A stretch of DNA of 64,000 nucleotides. It comes from Gonocerus acuteangulatus. Taxonomy: Eukaryota > Arthropoda > Insecta > Hemiptera > Coreidae. Both the position numbers and the translations under genes were made by a program. Shown one piece after another: positions 1 to 11,928 of the stretch. The notes beneath the pieces were generated by a model. The model did not search any database. It was not told the origin of the DNA and saw only the letters and a program-made list of their open reading frames with translations. Numbering within the stretch: position 1 is the stretch's first letter; every line of letters starts with the position of its first letter. Where the stretch lies: assembly GCA_946811695.1 (NCBI GenBank), contig OX328125.1, forward strand, positions 105,054,376 through 105,118,375, in the 5' to 3' direction.

Positions 1-170
1 TGGTCCGGGGAATGCACTAGGCTAGGTAAAAAAGGTCTTTCAGCTGTCTGTCTGTATGTTTGTTCCTTATACCAATTCACACCGTTTGGCCTATTTTGAC
101 CAAACTTGGCACGCAGGTAGGTCTTGATACGGGAGTGTCATATTACCTATGACGTTTTCTACTTCTTGCT
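1..170 (+). mobile_element. Helitron fragment, family H1
   Basis: Contains the H1 5' region motifs: CTGTCTGTATGTTTGTTCC, then a 'ccgtttgg..attttgaccaaacttggcac' block and 'aggtcttgatacggg'. The same blocks occur in order in the bounded Helitron at 26910-27334 and in the one at 45635-46211. Neither terminus is present here, so this is a partial copy cut by the window edge. Confidence 0.55.
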
Positions 171-575
171 CCATCGAAATGCCATCATTCCTTCTGAAAC
201 CCATCATGTGGGGTATCAAATGAATCGTCTTGGTAAGGAGAACCTATATTTGATGTTTTAAAAAACATTTCGACACATCTTAAAAACAGTTCTGACTTCT
301 TTCTTAAATGTAGTAAATAAAGTCGTAGGGGTTCACTGCATAATATACTTCAAAACAGATACTAAGTTTTTCAAAGTCGAGTCATTTTTGTTCTTATATT
401 TTTCTTGAAGGCCTTCTACACTTTCCCTATTGTGATCTTTATCCTCGGGATAAGGTTCCTGTGTTTTACTGTGTAATAGTTTAGTAAAGAGAGCAATCAA
501 TTTGTCCTCTAAAGTAATGTCATTTGGAAGAGCTTCTAACTTTTCTAGTCTAGTGATTAGATGTATGTAGGTTGA
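171..575. other. Unrecognised AT-rich sequence
   Basis: No ORF, RNA gene or repeat terminus recognised. It may be Helitron interior, because it lies between an H1 fragment and the flank of a foldback element, but nothing seen proves that. Confidence 0.3.
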
Positions 576-710
576 TTATTGGTATCAAATATCAAGCAGT
601 ATGGAGAACCTTATGCAGAATCCAAAGACCCTGGTTTTATATGAAGTACAAAAGCCAGTAGGTATGCGGCAACTAAATTCTATTTAATACTTAGAAAAAA
701 GCAATGAGAT
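576..710 (-). mobile_element. Flank shared with the 23-kb Helitron copy
   Basis: About 130 bp ('ggtatcaaatatcaagcag' through 'ggtatgcggcaactaaatt') is the reverse complement of about 22963-23095. There it forms the right flank of the second copy of the adjacent foldback element. The shared flank shows that the two foldback copies sit in the same host repeat, or that this piece belongs to the element. Confidence 0.6.
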
Positions 711-1447
711 CCCCAAAAAAACATAAATGTGAAATAGAGGCCAAGTTCCTGCCACCACAAAGAAACACTCCCTTCCTCAAAAATATCCCCTCCTAAAACC
801 CCCCAAAAACGCCTTACCATTCTACACTCCAAAAAAGTAGTATGGGTTGGTGTATTAATTCAACCAAAAATATTTGCCAATACAAGAGATGATACAAGAA
901 AGAAATGGCCAAGTTCATTACTTGGAAGACCTCATAGTTACTTACTAAGAACAGTAAAGACACTTCAACTGACCTTTAAAAACAACAATAAAAATACTTA
1001 TATCCAGTTACTAAAATATCACTTTCCTCAACCAGGTATATTCTTAAACTTGGCAATGTTTTTTTTGTGCCGAAATTATCTTTAGATAAAAACTAAACAT
1101 TGCCAAGTTTAAGAATATACCTGGTTGAGGAAAGTGATATTTTAGTAACTGGATATAAGTATTTTTATTGTTGTTTTTAAAGGTCAGTTGAAGTGTCTTT
1201 ACTGTTCTTAGTAAGTAACTATGAGGTCTTCCAAGTAATGAACTTGGACATTTCTTTCTTGTATCATCTCTTGTATTGGCAAATATTTTTGGTTGAATTA
1301 ATACACCAACCCATACTACTTTTTTGGAGTGTAGAATGGTAAGGCGTTTTTGGGGGGTTTTAGGAGGGGATATTTTTGAGGAAGGGAGTGTTTCTTTGTG
1401 GTGGCAGGAACTTGGCCTCTATTTCACATTTATGTTTTTTTGGGGAT
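711..1447. mobile_element. Foldback element FB1, copy 1 (~350-bp arms)
   Basis: The left arm (711-1060) begins CCCCAAAAAAACATAAATG and ends at 'cttggcaatgttt'. The right arm (about 1095-1447) is its reverse complement. I found only one clear mismatch by eye ('atggccaag' versus 'atgtccaag' read in the same sense). The spacer is about 35 bp and AT-rich. There is no transposase ORF. Transcribed RNA would form a hairpin of about 350 bp. A second, shorter copy lies at 22441-22962. No clear target-site duplication was seen. Confidence 0.85.
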
Positions 1448-1890
1448 ATATTTGTCTATTCGCTTTCAGACATTTATATGTATAAGTATTCATATGATCA
1501 TATATGCTCTTAAGCAGTGTAGGTTTATATCAATTTTTTTTTTTTTGTTTTTTTTGTTTAATGTGTTGTCAACCACTATGAGGTCATGAAACACATGATT
1601 ATAGGTGGATATTTATGTAAAGTAATTTTATTGGTGTCTCGTGAAGTTAACAAGAAGATGTGAGGGGATAGGAGTTAATAATTTTATTTTGAAAGTTTTT
1701 ATTTATTATATTTTAATTATTTTTTTGTTATTTTTTTTAATGATATTTGGTGATTTGATTTAAATATTTATTCTATGATATTTACTAAGGCTTTCATTAC
1801 TTAGGGTTTAATATATTTATATATACACACACACACACACACACACATCTTATTTATTTATACATTCTTAGATATTATTTATGAACTCAG
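1448..1890. repeat. AT-rich spacer with (TA)n(CA)n microsatellite
   Basis: T-rich, low-complexity DNA. A short TA run followed by about ten CA dinucleotides lies near 1816-1848. No gene was seen. Confidence 0.7.
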
Positions 1891-1894
1891 TTGA

Positions 1895-2200
1895 CGTTAA
1901 AAATTGGAACAGCTTATCTATTTGGTTGGAACGATCCGCTAATACTTCGTCAATTCTATCAGATAGCTGGGCTTCTCTTCTTTGTTTATCATAGATTTTT
2001 CAATTTATTAACAGGTGGTGAACGGTGGTTATTTGATTACATTTTTCACAAAGTGGAGGGGCGCCTCGGGTCATTAGATATGAATGGGTAATTCTTGTAT
2101 GGCCAATCCTAAGGCGAGTCAGGATGCGTTCTTCTTTTTTAGTTGGTCGAATTGATGTTTGCCAAGTTGTTAGTGGCTTTTTTATCAATTTTACCACACT
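1895..2200 (-). pseudogene. Non-LTR retrotransposon, C-terminal RNase H-side fragment
   Basis: The minus strand encodes KKEERILTRLRIGHTRITHS, then a short Cys region (CEKC) and HHLL. After one in-frame stop it continues with RREAQLSDRIDEVLAD. This is the conserved C-terminal tail after RNase H in I/Jockey-type non-LTR elements ('LARLRIGHTRLTH..L...P.C..C...LTVKHIL..C..Y...R'). The reverse transcriptase and RNase H core are absent, so this is a truncated dead copy. Related tails occur on the + strand at 24412 and 42957. Confidence 0.75.
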
Positions 2201-2425
2201 GTACTAATGTGACCGCATTTTACAATAATTCAGAAATTATTGTATGTATAATATACCTCATATAGTTGCCAGTTCGCTCATTTTGGACAAAGTTCGAACA
2301 TTTGGTATGAGTTAAATGAAAATATCCTGGGAGTAAGGTTTATATTAATTACACCACACTGTACTAATGTTACCCCCATTTTACGGTACCAAAACGCAGA
2401 ATTTGTAATGTGACTCTAATAACAC
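2201..2425. repeat. Short degenerate repeat region
   Basis: The phrase CCACACTGTACTAATGT occurs twice, near 2198 and 2352, each time followed by a 'cattttac' stretch. Otherwise unrecognised. Confidence 0.4.
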
Positions 2426-2429
2426 TCTA

Positions 2430-2825
2430 ATGTATTTCGACAAGCTGAACCCGAATCCGGAGTCCGTTTAGCCCCATCACGTCAGGTGTAAGATCATTTC
2501 AAGGTCAAATTTCGTATGAAGTCGTTAAAGAAAAAATAACTCGAGCTTCCATGGTTTTGAGGGTCGCTAAATTCAAATCCGAGGTATGTTTTAGTCAAAA
2601 TCCTTTTTTTGCAAAATAGACATACATTTCCTTGAAATGGCCATGATTTTCCGCCGATGTGCTGAAACAGACATCGGATTCGAATTCAGCAACCCTCAAA
2701 ACCATGGAAGCTCTAGTTATTTCTTCTCTAACGACTTTATACCAAATTTGACCTTCAAATGCTCTTAAACCTGGCATGATAGGGTGAAACTGACTCCGGA
2801 TTCGGATTCAGCGTGTTGAAATACC
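2430..2825. mobile_element. Older foldback element FB2 (~145-bp arms)
   Basis: The left arm (about 2431-2575; 'gtatttcgacaagctgaacc', 'gaatccggagtc', 'ttccatggttttgagggt') is matched in reverse complement by 2670-2823 ('accctcaaaaccatggaag', 'gactccggattc'). The arms differ at many positions, so this foldback looks older than FB1. There is no coding capacity and no visible target duplication. Confidence 0.65.
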
Positions 2826-3272
2826 GTGTCATGTTCGACCGATTTTGATCAAACTTGACACACAGGTAGCTCTTGATACGGGGAATGTCATAGGCTCGGT
2901 CAAAAACGTCTACCAGCTGTATGTCTGTTCCTTATACAAATCCACACAGTTCGACCGATTTTGACCAAACTTGGCACAAATGTAGCTCTTGGTACGGGGA
3001 TTGGCATAGGCTAGGTCAAAAACCTCTACCAGCTGTCTCTCTGTATGTCTGTTCCTTATACAAATCCACACAGTTCGACCGATTTTGAACAAACTTGGCA
3101 CAAATGTAGGTCTTGATCCGGGGATTGTCGTAGCACTTACAGATCAGAGGTTTGAAACTGTGAACCCTAACAGTTACAGATTTACGTTATTAGATGTCAA
3201 TAATACTTATTTGCTTTCTAAATTATTTTTGCTTTTCTATATGCAGAAAGTAGGTGTAGCATGGTAGCAGTT
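2826..3272 (+). mobile_element. Helitron fragment H1 with internal direct repeats
   Basis: Three successive degenerate copies of a roughly 80-120-bp block ('ttcgaccgattttgaccaaacttggca', 'taggtcaaaaac.tctaccagctgt', 'ctgttccttatacaaatcc'). They are followed by the H1 3' region ('gaaactgtgaaccc', 'agttacagattt.cgttatta', 'gaaagtaggtgtagcat'). The canonical CTAGT end is degraded. Confidence 0.6.
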
Positions 3273-3327
3273 AATAAATAAATAATTCAATTAAGTACTC
3301 ATAAATTCTTGCCACTCGCCTAACCAG

Positions 3328-3755
3328 ATGGTCCCGAGCCTCCTCCTGTCCCGAGCCTCCTCCTTCTGTCCCGAGCCTCCTCCTTCTGTCCCGAGCTTCC
3401 TCCTTCTGTCCCGAGCCTCCTCCTTCTTTCCCGAGCCTCCTCCTTCAGTCCCGAGCCTCCTCCTTCTGTCCCGAGCCTCCTCCTTCTGTCCCGAGCCTCC
3501 TACTCCTGTCCCGAGCCTCCTACTTCTGTCCCGAGCCTCCTCCTTCTGTCCCGAGCCTCCTCCTCCTCCTGTCCCGAGCCTCCTACTCCTGTCCCGAGCC
3601 TCCTACTCCTGTCCCGAGCCTCCTCCTTCTGTCCCGAGCCTCCTCCTTCTGTCCCGAGCCTCCTCCTTCTGTCCCGAGCCTCCTCCTTCTGTCCCGAGCC
3701 TCCTCCTTCTGTCCCGAGCCTCCTACTTCTATCCCGAGCCTCCTCCTTCTGGAAC
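3328..3755. repeat. 20-bp minisatellite, about 21 units
   Basis: Tandem repeat with consensus GTCCCGAGCCTCCTCCTTCT and minor variants such as 'ctactcctgt', 'cttcagtc' and one unit with an extra triplet. Three units equal 60 bp, so the array stays open in frame and gives a 155-residue Pro/Ser/Leu-rich translation. I read that as a by-product of the repeat arithmetic, because there is no splice or start context. Its C-rich strand contrasts with the AT-rich surroundings. Confidence 0.9.
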
Positions 3756-4560
3756 TCTATTCCTCTTTACATTCGACACTTACCTGCATTTATAAGTGCA
3801 CCTTCCTTACCTGCATTTATATCCCGCCTCTTTGCTTTTCTCCTATCGTCCCAGGAAGACGCTTCTTAAGATTTGACCACCAGGAAGACCAGATTACCTT
3901 TGTAAATTATATTGTTGTTTTCATCTCGTGTTTATTCTTGTTCATATCTTTTTATAGCCCCCATTTCTTTAATATTTATTTTTTTTTTTTAATATTTATT
4001 TGTTTATTTTAAACTCTTTAATTTTATTCCCATCCCCCTCTGAACATTGTATCATCATTGCCCCATTCCAATTATAATTAATGTACATATTTACTTATAT
4101 TTCATTGTATTATTTAAGGCTTCACATATAATATTTGTATTCGTTTTTTTTATACTTATGATTTTTCTTTATTTTTACTTATATTTGTAGGTTAAACTTA
4201 TTTATTGTTTATTTTGTATTTATTTTAATTCTTATGGGACGAAGTCCCAGAATAAAGTTTTTTTTTTCATTCATTCAGATGGAGTGGTTTGCCTAAAAGT
4301 TTAAAAAGTAAATACCTCAAACTCTCAAAGTAAACTACCTAACACCTCAAACCCACTGCTCTAAATACTCATCAATTTCCTGCTCTTGTCATTCTGCGAT
4401 AAAGATCAATGGATCATCAATATTATCATAAGTACAAGTCATTCTGTCACTCTCTAAATAGCGGTATGATATATTGCTCCTATATGTGGAACACGCATAT
4501 AAACAAACATACTAAATCATACAACACGATACCATCGAAAAATACACAATGGAATAATAA
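3756..4560. other. AT-rich spacer with possible retrotransposon 3' end
   Basis: Mostly T-rich unrecognised DNA. Around 4232-4275 'tgggacgaagtccca' (a small perfect inverted repeat) is followed by AATAAAG, a T-run and TCATTCATTCA. That layout resembles the 3' end of a retrotransposon or short retroposon with a microsatellite tail. This is an inference only. Confidence 0.35.
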
Positions 4561-5701
4561 AAAAGACCGTCACTCAGGAGCTGCATAACTAAGCACTTTC
4601 CTCAGAATTTGGGTAGTGTAGACTGCATTACTGAATAATTTGCTGTAACCTATATAGATAAATAAAATAAATAAAAACATAAATTGTTCTACTCTTTTGC
4701 ATTTTAGCACTTTCCTCCGAAGGGAAGTAGCTATTGAGGTTGCACTCATGACGGAATTTTTGAAAAATTTCTTCGAATCTATATCGATCCTAGTAGACAC
4801 CGAAAATGACGCCCGTTAAAATTTATATATATATCTATATATATATATATATATATATATAGTTCGTTAACCACCAAAATCGGTCCACCGAGAGGGGGGG
4901 TTTACCCCGGACCCAAAACACTAATTTGACCATGCCAGCCGTAGTTTTTGTTATATTTCAACGAAACTCGGTATTCGTTATGTTGATCTAAAGAGAGAAA
5001 TACGCTGTGTTTGAAAAAAAAACTAAATCGGTTCATTAGGAGGGGGGGGTTACTCCGGACCCACATTACCAATTTGCCACTACCAGGCGTAATTTTTGTC
5101 GTAATATTTCAACGAAACTTGGTATTCGTGGTGATAATCAACAGAGAAAAATGTGTTGTAAAAATAAACTAAATCGTGTTATTTGGAGGGGGGGTTTACT
5201 CCGGACCTAAAGTAATAATATACTCATACCGGTCGTAATTTCTGCTGTATTGTAACGAAACGCGATATACGTCGTGGGTATCTCATAAGAAAGAAGTGTT
5301 GTAAAAATTAAGTAAATCGGTCTATTGGGAAGGAGGGTTTACTTTAAACTCTGTTACATTCGAATTAGCCCGCCAGACGTAGGTTCCCAAAGCCGCCTCG
5401 AGGGGCGCTATCTCCCACTAGGGGGACTGTATCCTGTTCCTGCGTCAGATCATAAGACGGAAAATGAAGTTTTTGTGTATTTATTAAGTAGTACAGTATC
5501 ATGTATTAACATAACTCTGGAAGCAAATTATTTACGAAATTAATAATTGAAGAGTTCTCATAAGAAATGTAAATGAGCAGAACTATTCACGTTTTTATTT
5601 TATTTATATAGTTTATTTACAGCAAATTATTCGGTAATGTACACTACATAAATTCTGAGGAAAGCGCTTAGTTATGCAGCTCCTGCGTGAAGGACTTTTT
5701 T
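4561..5701 (-). mobile_element. Family A element, copy 1, with an extra inverted 5' end
   Basis: A minus-strand copy at 4702-5701 starts (on the + strand) with TTTTAGCACTTTCCTCCGAAG. It contains a short (TA)n near 4826-4860 and several ~130-bp subrepeats carrying 'taccccggaccca'-type GC islands, and ends at 'cagctcctgcgtgaaggac'. Just left of it, 4561-4690 is the 5' end of the same family in + orientation, matching 5578-5701 in reverse complement. The whole block therefore has about 125-bp terminal inverted repeats. No coding capacity. Confidence 0.75.
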
Positions 5702-5767
5702 TATGAGCAGCTGTTTCAATTATTAATTTTCTAATTAATTTCCTTTAATTAATTAATTTCGTTTTGT

Positions 5768-6558
<791 letters not shown>

Positions 6559-6860
6559 GCACAACACGCAGGGTCTGGGTCATCTTAGCGCATTTTTATG
6601 CATTGCTTACTTATCGAATGTGATTTGCATGGAACGAAAGCACCTCTTCAAACACGATGTTCCTCGACAGAGCTAGCTCAAACAAAATTAAGGATTGAAT
6701 CTATTATTTGATAAATTTGTTAAAATTTGTAACATTCGTTTTATCACGATTCCGAAACGTTTTTCTGATATTTAAGAATATACACGGAAGTACAAAAACT
6801 AATTTCGCCTGTTGACTAAATATTTTGTTCATAATACCTTCTCAAAGATGTCTCAACCTA
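6559..6860. other. Unrecognised spacer
   Basis: No ORF, RNA or repeat terminus recognised. Confidence 0.3.
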
Positions 6861-7060
6861 TCGAATCCGATTTCTTCCTACGGAGTTGCGCGTTCAAGTC
6901 CCACGTGGAACAGGTGGCGTTTTTACATTATGGGCCCGTTAAAAAAATTTGTTGCACCACTATGAATGTCCAGGAAGCGTGGTAACCTATGGGAAGCCCG
7001 GTGTTAATGGTATATGTCCATTTATTACGACTACAAACAAAGATCCAAAAGGGAGCTTCA
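6861..7060 (+). mobile_element. Possible SINE remnant (tRNA-like head, shared SINE tail)
   Basis: A box-B-like 'gcgttcaagtccca' near 6890 is followed by 'gtggtaacctatgggaagcc' and 'ggtgttaatgg'. The latter resembles the tail of the 5S-derived SINEs at 46.7-47.0 kb ('ggcaacctgtaggtagcc', 'ggcgttaatagcc'). No clear target-site duplication or A-box was found. Confidence 0.35.
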
Positions 7061-7090
7061 AACTCACCTGTTTGGTTTTAATTTGTACCA

Positions 7091-8285
7091 TTTTAGCACT
7101 TTCCTCCGAAGGAAAGTATTGAGGTTGGACTCATGACGGAATTTTTGAAAAATTTCTTCAAATCTTTATCGATCCTACCAAGTAGACACCGAAAATGACC
7201 CCCGTTAAAATTTATATATATCTATATATATATATATATATATGTGTGTGTCTGTTAACACGATAGCGGCCAGAGTTTTTGTTTTTTCGTCACGAAACTT
7301 GGTATATAGCATTCAATTAGCAAACGATTGAACGAGTTCGTTAACCACCAAAGTCGGTCCACCGGAAGGGGGGGTTTACCCCGAACCCAAAACACTAATT
7401 TGACTATGTCAGCCGTAATATTTGTTATATTTCAACGAAACTTGGTATTCGTAGTGGTAATATAGAGAGAAAAGTGAGATATAAAAATGAACTAAATCGG
7501 TTCATTAGAAGGGGGGTTTACTCCGGACCCACAATACCAATTCGCCACTACCAGCCGTGATTTTTGGTATATTTCGACGAAACTCGGTATTCGTAGTGGT
7601 AATCCACAGGTAAATATGTGTTGTAAAAATAAACTAAAACGGTTCATTAAAAGGGGGGTTTACTCCGGACCCACAATACCAATTCGCCACTACCAGCCGT
7701 GATTTTTGGTATATTTCCACGAAACTCGGTATTCATAGTAGTAATCTACAGCTAAATATGTGTTGTAAAAATAAACTAAATCGGTTCATTAGAAGGGGGG
7801 GTTTACTACGGACCCAAATTCCTAATATACTCATACCGGTCGTAATTTCTGCTGTATACGTCGTGGGTAACTCATGAGAAAGAAGTGTTGTAAAAATGAG
7901 CTCAATCGGTCAATCGTAAAGCGGGGGTTTAATTTGTAATATATTTCAATAGAAAAGCCCGCCAAACGTAGGTTCTCAAAGCCGCCGCAAGGAGCGCTTT
8001 CTACCACTAGAGTGACTGTATCCTGTTCCTGCGTTAGATCAAAATACGATAATATGAGGTTTTTTGTATTTATTACGTAGTGTAGTAGGTACCATGTGTA
8101 AACATAACTCTGGAAGCAAATTAATAATTGATCAGTTACTCATTACAAATTTAAAAGAGAACTATTCATGTTTTTATTTTATTTATGTAGGATATTTTAA
8201 GCAAATTGTTCTGGAAAGCAGTCTACACTACCCAAATTCTGAGGAAAGTGCTTAGTTATGCAGCTCCTGCGTGACGGACTTTTTT
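7091..8285 (-). mobile_element. Family A element, copy 3
   Basis: A nearly complete minus-strand copy. It runs from TTTTAGCACTTTCCTCCGAAG (the 3' hairpin end read in reverse) through a (TA)n core near 7214-7242 and four to five ~140-bp subrepeats. Each subrepeat carries a G/C run and 'ggtttactccggaccca'. It ends at 'cagctcctgcgtgacggact'. The outer 'aggaaagtgctta' and inner 'agcactttcct' form an 11-bp subterminal inverted repeat (AGCACTTTCCT/AGGAAAGTGCT). Confidence 0.8.
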
Positions 8286-10900
8286 ATTTCATATCCCCCC
8301 GTATGCCCATTCCACACGAGTCCCGGTTTCACTCATCAAATATACTGCAAGCCTACATGTAAGCCATTGTGCCGTATAACTGCCAAGAGTGTGAAAACAT
8401 CATTTTGGGCTCGAAAAGAAAAATCTAGCCTTTTGTTTGTCCGTCTCCACAAAATCACCTTATAACCCGTTCCAACTATAAACCGTTCAACTAGATGGAA
8501 TACATACACTCCCATACACGTTTATGATACTTACACTCCAGAAATATATCTACTACTAATCTATTATAACTAAGATATTTGTTTACTTCTCATTAATAGC
8601 TATCATTAGTAACGTTTACTCCTTATTACAGGTGCTCCATCGAATACACGACCAAGCAGCAAGAGAGGCCGCTGAAGATGGGTTTTTGGTTTTACAATAG
8701 TTAACATTGTACATCAAGTATCTCGCTTCATCCCAAGGACACATTTATAGAGGTAATTGTTTTTTTGTTTTTTAAGTCAATTACGCGGGTAATTGTTGGC
8801 TATTGAATTTATTGATCGTAACAACTAGAAAGAATATTAAAACTTGACGTTACTGCAACAAATTGAGGGAAAATGAGAATAAATTAATCAATAAAAATAA
8901 AATTAAAGAAACAGGTATGAATAAAATATACTATTAGTTTTATTATTACAAAATATAATAATAAAACCAAAGTTATAAGTAAAATATATTTAATAATCAT
9001 AAAATCATACACATTTGTATATATATAAAACAACAGAGGAAGATGGTTCATAGATATCTGAGTAGCTCTAGAAGGTTTTGAATAATTTCTTTTTGAGCTG
9101 AAACAAGTCTCTGAGTTGTGCGGCTTACAATGCTCTGAACGTTTATGGTTTCGAATATTTCAGTAACGGACATATCACACGATGAAGGATGACAATTACC
9201 TTGGGTTTGGATTCTTGGAGTGGGGGGGGGGCGAATGATTTTTAAATACAATGGCCTTTTCTTAGAGCTAGCTTTCGAGCTTTAATGTAAGTATGCTTTG
9301 TTAATTTGTAGTCTACCATCAAAGCAAGGACCTCTTTATTAGAAAAAAATACACATATGATTAGTTTTACTAAATCATTATTTTCATTTGAGTTGCAAAT
9401 TCTGAGGGAGATTGAACTATTTATCTGATAAGATTTAGCATCGAATCTTCACCGAATTCCTAACAGATTCTTCTATGGCGAATTCTATTTCTTTATAATA
9501 ACTTTAACTTTATTTAACTTTCCCTGGACTCAGCAGTCGCCGAATAGCGACATACAAGTAGATGGCAAAATTTCTTGAAACAAGTATTCGAACATGAACA
9601 TACTGTCTAGCCAATGATTGTTTTTAATTATAAATCTGTCCGGATATCTTCCAGCCTCGTGCCATTTCATTTTTATTTTCGCAATTTTTTATTATAAATG
9701 AGTCTTTAATGTAGCTGAAAACGTTGGAATAATATTTACTATCTCAAACGTTTCCAAATATGGCAATTTATATTGAATCTACATCCTTTCAATTTCACCA
9801 AATTCTAAATACCTTCCGCGGAATACTAAATAGCTTCCGCGGAAATGGAATTTATTTTCCACAAAACACATAAGCAGACGAAAGCAGCTAAATGTTTCAA
9901 TTTTCTCTCATATACCTTCTAAGTAACCTGTACCATAAATTTCACAGAGGTACTTTGGGGTACTTTTTAGTAAAAGTCCTTTTAAGTTTTAAAAATGCCT
10001 TATTTTAAAGCATGTTAAAAAAAATTATAATAATGGGTCAAATTATAAACTAATTATTTGGAGAATCACTTGCTTTAATAACAGTAGTATATATTCACTA
10101 ATAATAAACTAAAAATGAAAAAAATATCAGTACGATGATGTACGGAGCTCAATTGAATGATTGAATAGTTTAAACCAAAAGTAACCCGTCGAATCAAATA
10201 CTATTTACAGCGTTGTGTTTACTTTGGAATTCGCCTGATAAAATCAAAACAACCACGAATATGGTTCCATGAACTATTTCCCTTCATACTGAATACAACA
10301 GTTTCATCAATTTCGAACATGAATTTTTTCCGCCTAGATTGGTCATTCGTCCCACTGCGCGCCGGCGATTAGGAATATCGCAGCAGGCAATATGAGGAAC
10401 ATTGAAAGGCGATAATCGCAGCCCGTACCATCTTCAAATATTGCAGAATTTATTACTTCTAAAATATGCAAAGACATTTAATTAAATTAATTGGTTTCCT
10501 CGTATAGGGCACCTTTAAGCAGGAAGTTTATTCGGTGTCAATCAACTCAAGAGACCGAATCATAGATGAAGTGCACCAAATATCATCAGAACAGTGTTTA
10601 GCTGCAATTTATCAAGTCGGTGCTTGATGTAATGATTACGTTCCTGCAAGAGGGCAACATTTAATTAAGCACTAACTAAACTAAATAGCTGATAACATCA
10701 AAAAATTTAAATAAATGAAATGACTCAATCTCTCTTTCATTGAAAATTTAAATAAGTAAGTACAAAAATGAAAACTTGTTTCGTTTCTTCTTTTGCGATT
10801 TTCTCCAAAACGAAGGAAAACGAGCAAATCTCTAAAGGACTTTTTGTCTTAGTTTTTTGTCCCCTTCACGCTCCTGAAGTTTTGCCATTTAAAATCGGAA
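8286..10900. other. 2.6 kb of unrecognised AT-rich DNA
   Basis: No coding segment that I can support. One exon-like piece (acceptor 'ttattacag' near 8631 followed by a 14-codon open stretch) was considered and rejected. A G-run is at 9222-9230. Short ORFs here lack family resemblance. Confidence 0.35.
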
Positions 10901-10901
10901 C

Positions 10902-10904
<3 letters not shown>

Positions 10905-10942
<38 letters not shown>

Positions 10943-11181
10943 TTGATGTTTATTTTTCGTCGCTGGGATGATATTTTTAGATGGAACGGCATTTATCTCC
11001 AGCGGTGGTACTCCTCCTCGCTTCTTCCTGGGATATTTCGATGGGTTCATCTCCATCTTCGTCAGCCAGTTACTTGTACAAGTACCTGGCTGACGAAGAT
11101 GGAGAGGAATCCTTCGAAATATCCCAGGAAGAAGTGAGGAGGAGTACCACCGCTGGAGAAAAATGCCGTTCTATCTAAATA

Positions 11182-11234
<53 letters not shown>

Positions 11235-11286
11235 ACCTTATATGCGGGTTTCCTCCCTTTGGAGGGAGAGAGAAACCGCGCTAAAA
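10905..11286. mobile_element. Palindrome between two (TA)n tracts, plus family B 3' end
   Basis: A (TA)n tract (about 10905-10940) is followed by an inverted repeat with arms 10974-11076 and 11077-11180 and essentially no loop ('acttgta|caagta' at the centre), with few mismatches. A second (TA)n tract (about 11180-11232) follows, then a family B terminus: 'caaccttatatgcgggtttcc', a 'ctccctttggagggag' hairpin and CGCTAAAA (ends 11286). The arms are more GC-rich than the surroundings, and the right arm is open for about 31 codons ('YLADEDGEESFEISQEEV'), which may be chance. Confidence 0.7.
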
Positions 11287-11928
11287 CGCTGGTTTGACTC
11301 ATTTCCTGTGAGTCGTACCTTTTTTTGGTATTTTATGGAGTACCTGATGAAAAGAAATATTAACTGATAACATTGAGACGTTTGCAACAACTTTTACCAC
11401 CAACGAAGGCTTATTAGATTAAATGCCATTCCTTCGTAATCGAATAAACAGAAAATCACATATTTTCAACCTAAAACTACGTAAAATATTAAAATATATA
11501 ATTTCTAAAAGGAAGAAGTGTAATTATTGTTGTATTATTACCCCGGGAGAAGATTCAACCCCTAGATTCTACAAAGCGGAACCACTGCTTTCACTACATT
11601 ACAAGACTTCATTACCCGTATAGTCAGCTGGTAGTATTAAACTAAGGGAGGAAGTCGTAAATGCTAGCGATTCTGCTGTAATAACTAGCAGCAAGTTAAG
11701 TAAGCATACAACACTTCTTGTAAATCACTCAAGCCATTTAGATCTTGTAGTGAACTGTTAACCAGCAATAATATTATATTTTATGGCGTCTTTATGATCA
11801 TAATCTTGTCTAATGTAATAAGGTTTGCTTTTGTAGTATCAGCCTCAGTTAGTGAATTTTGTAGCTCCTGAGGAAACACCTTAAATGAATGTAAAAAATA
11901 AAAGCTGGAACTGCGTCATCTTAGCGCC
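11287..11928. other. Unrecognised spacer
   Basis: AT-rich. No gene or repeat boundary recognised. Confidence 0.3.

Noticed and set aside
8623..8700. Host exon after acceptor 'ttattacag' (GAPSNTRPSSKRGR and stop)
   Set aside because: Only 14 codons, with no partner exon and no recognisable family. The phase cannot be tested.
10981..11178. 65-codon ORF with an acidic C-terminal half
   Set aside because: Spans both arms of a palindrome. There is no domain, splice site or related sequence to support coding.
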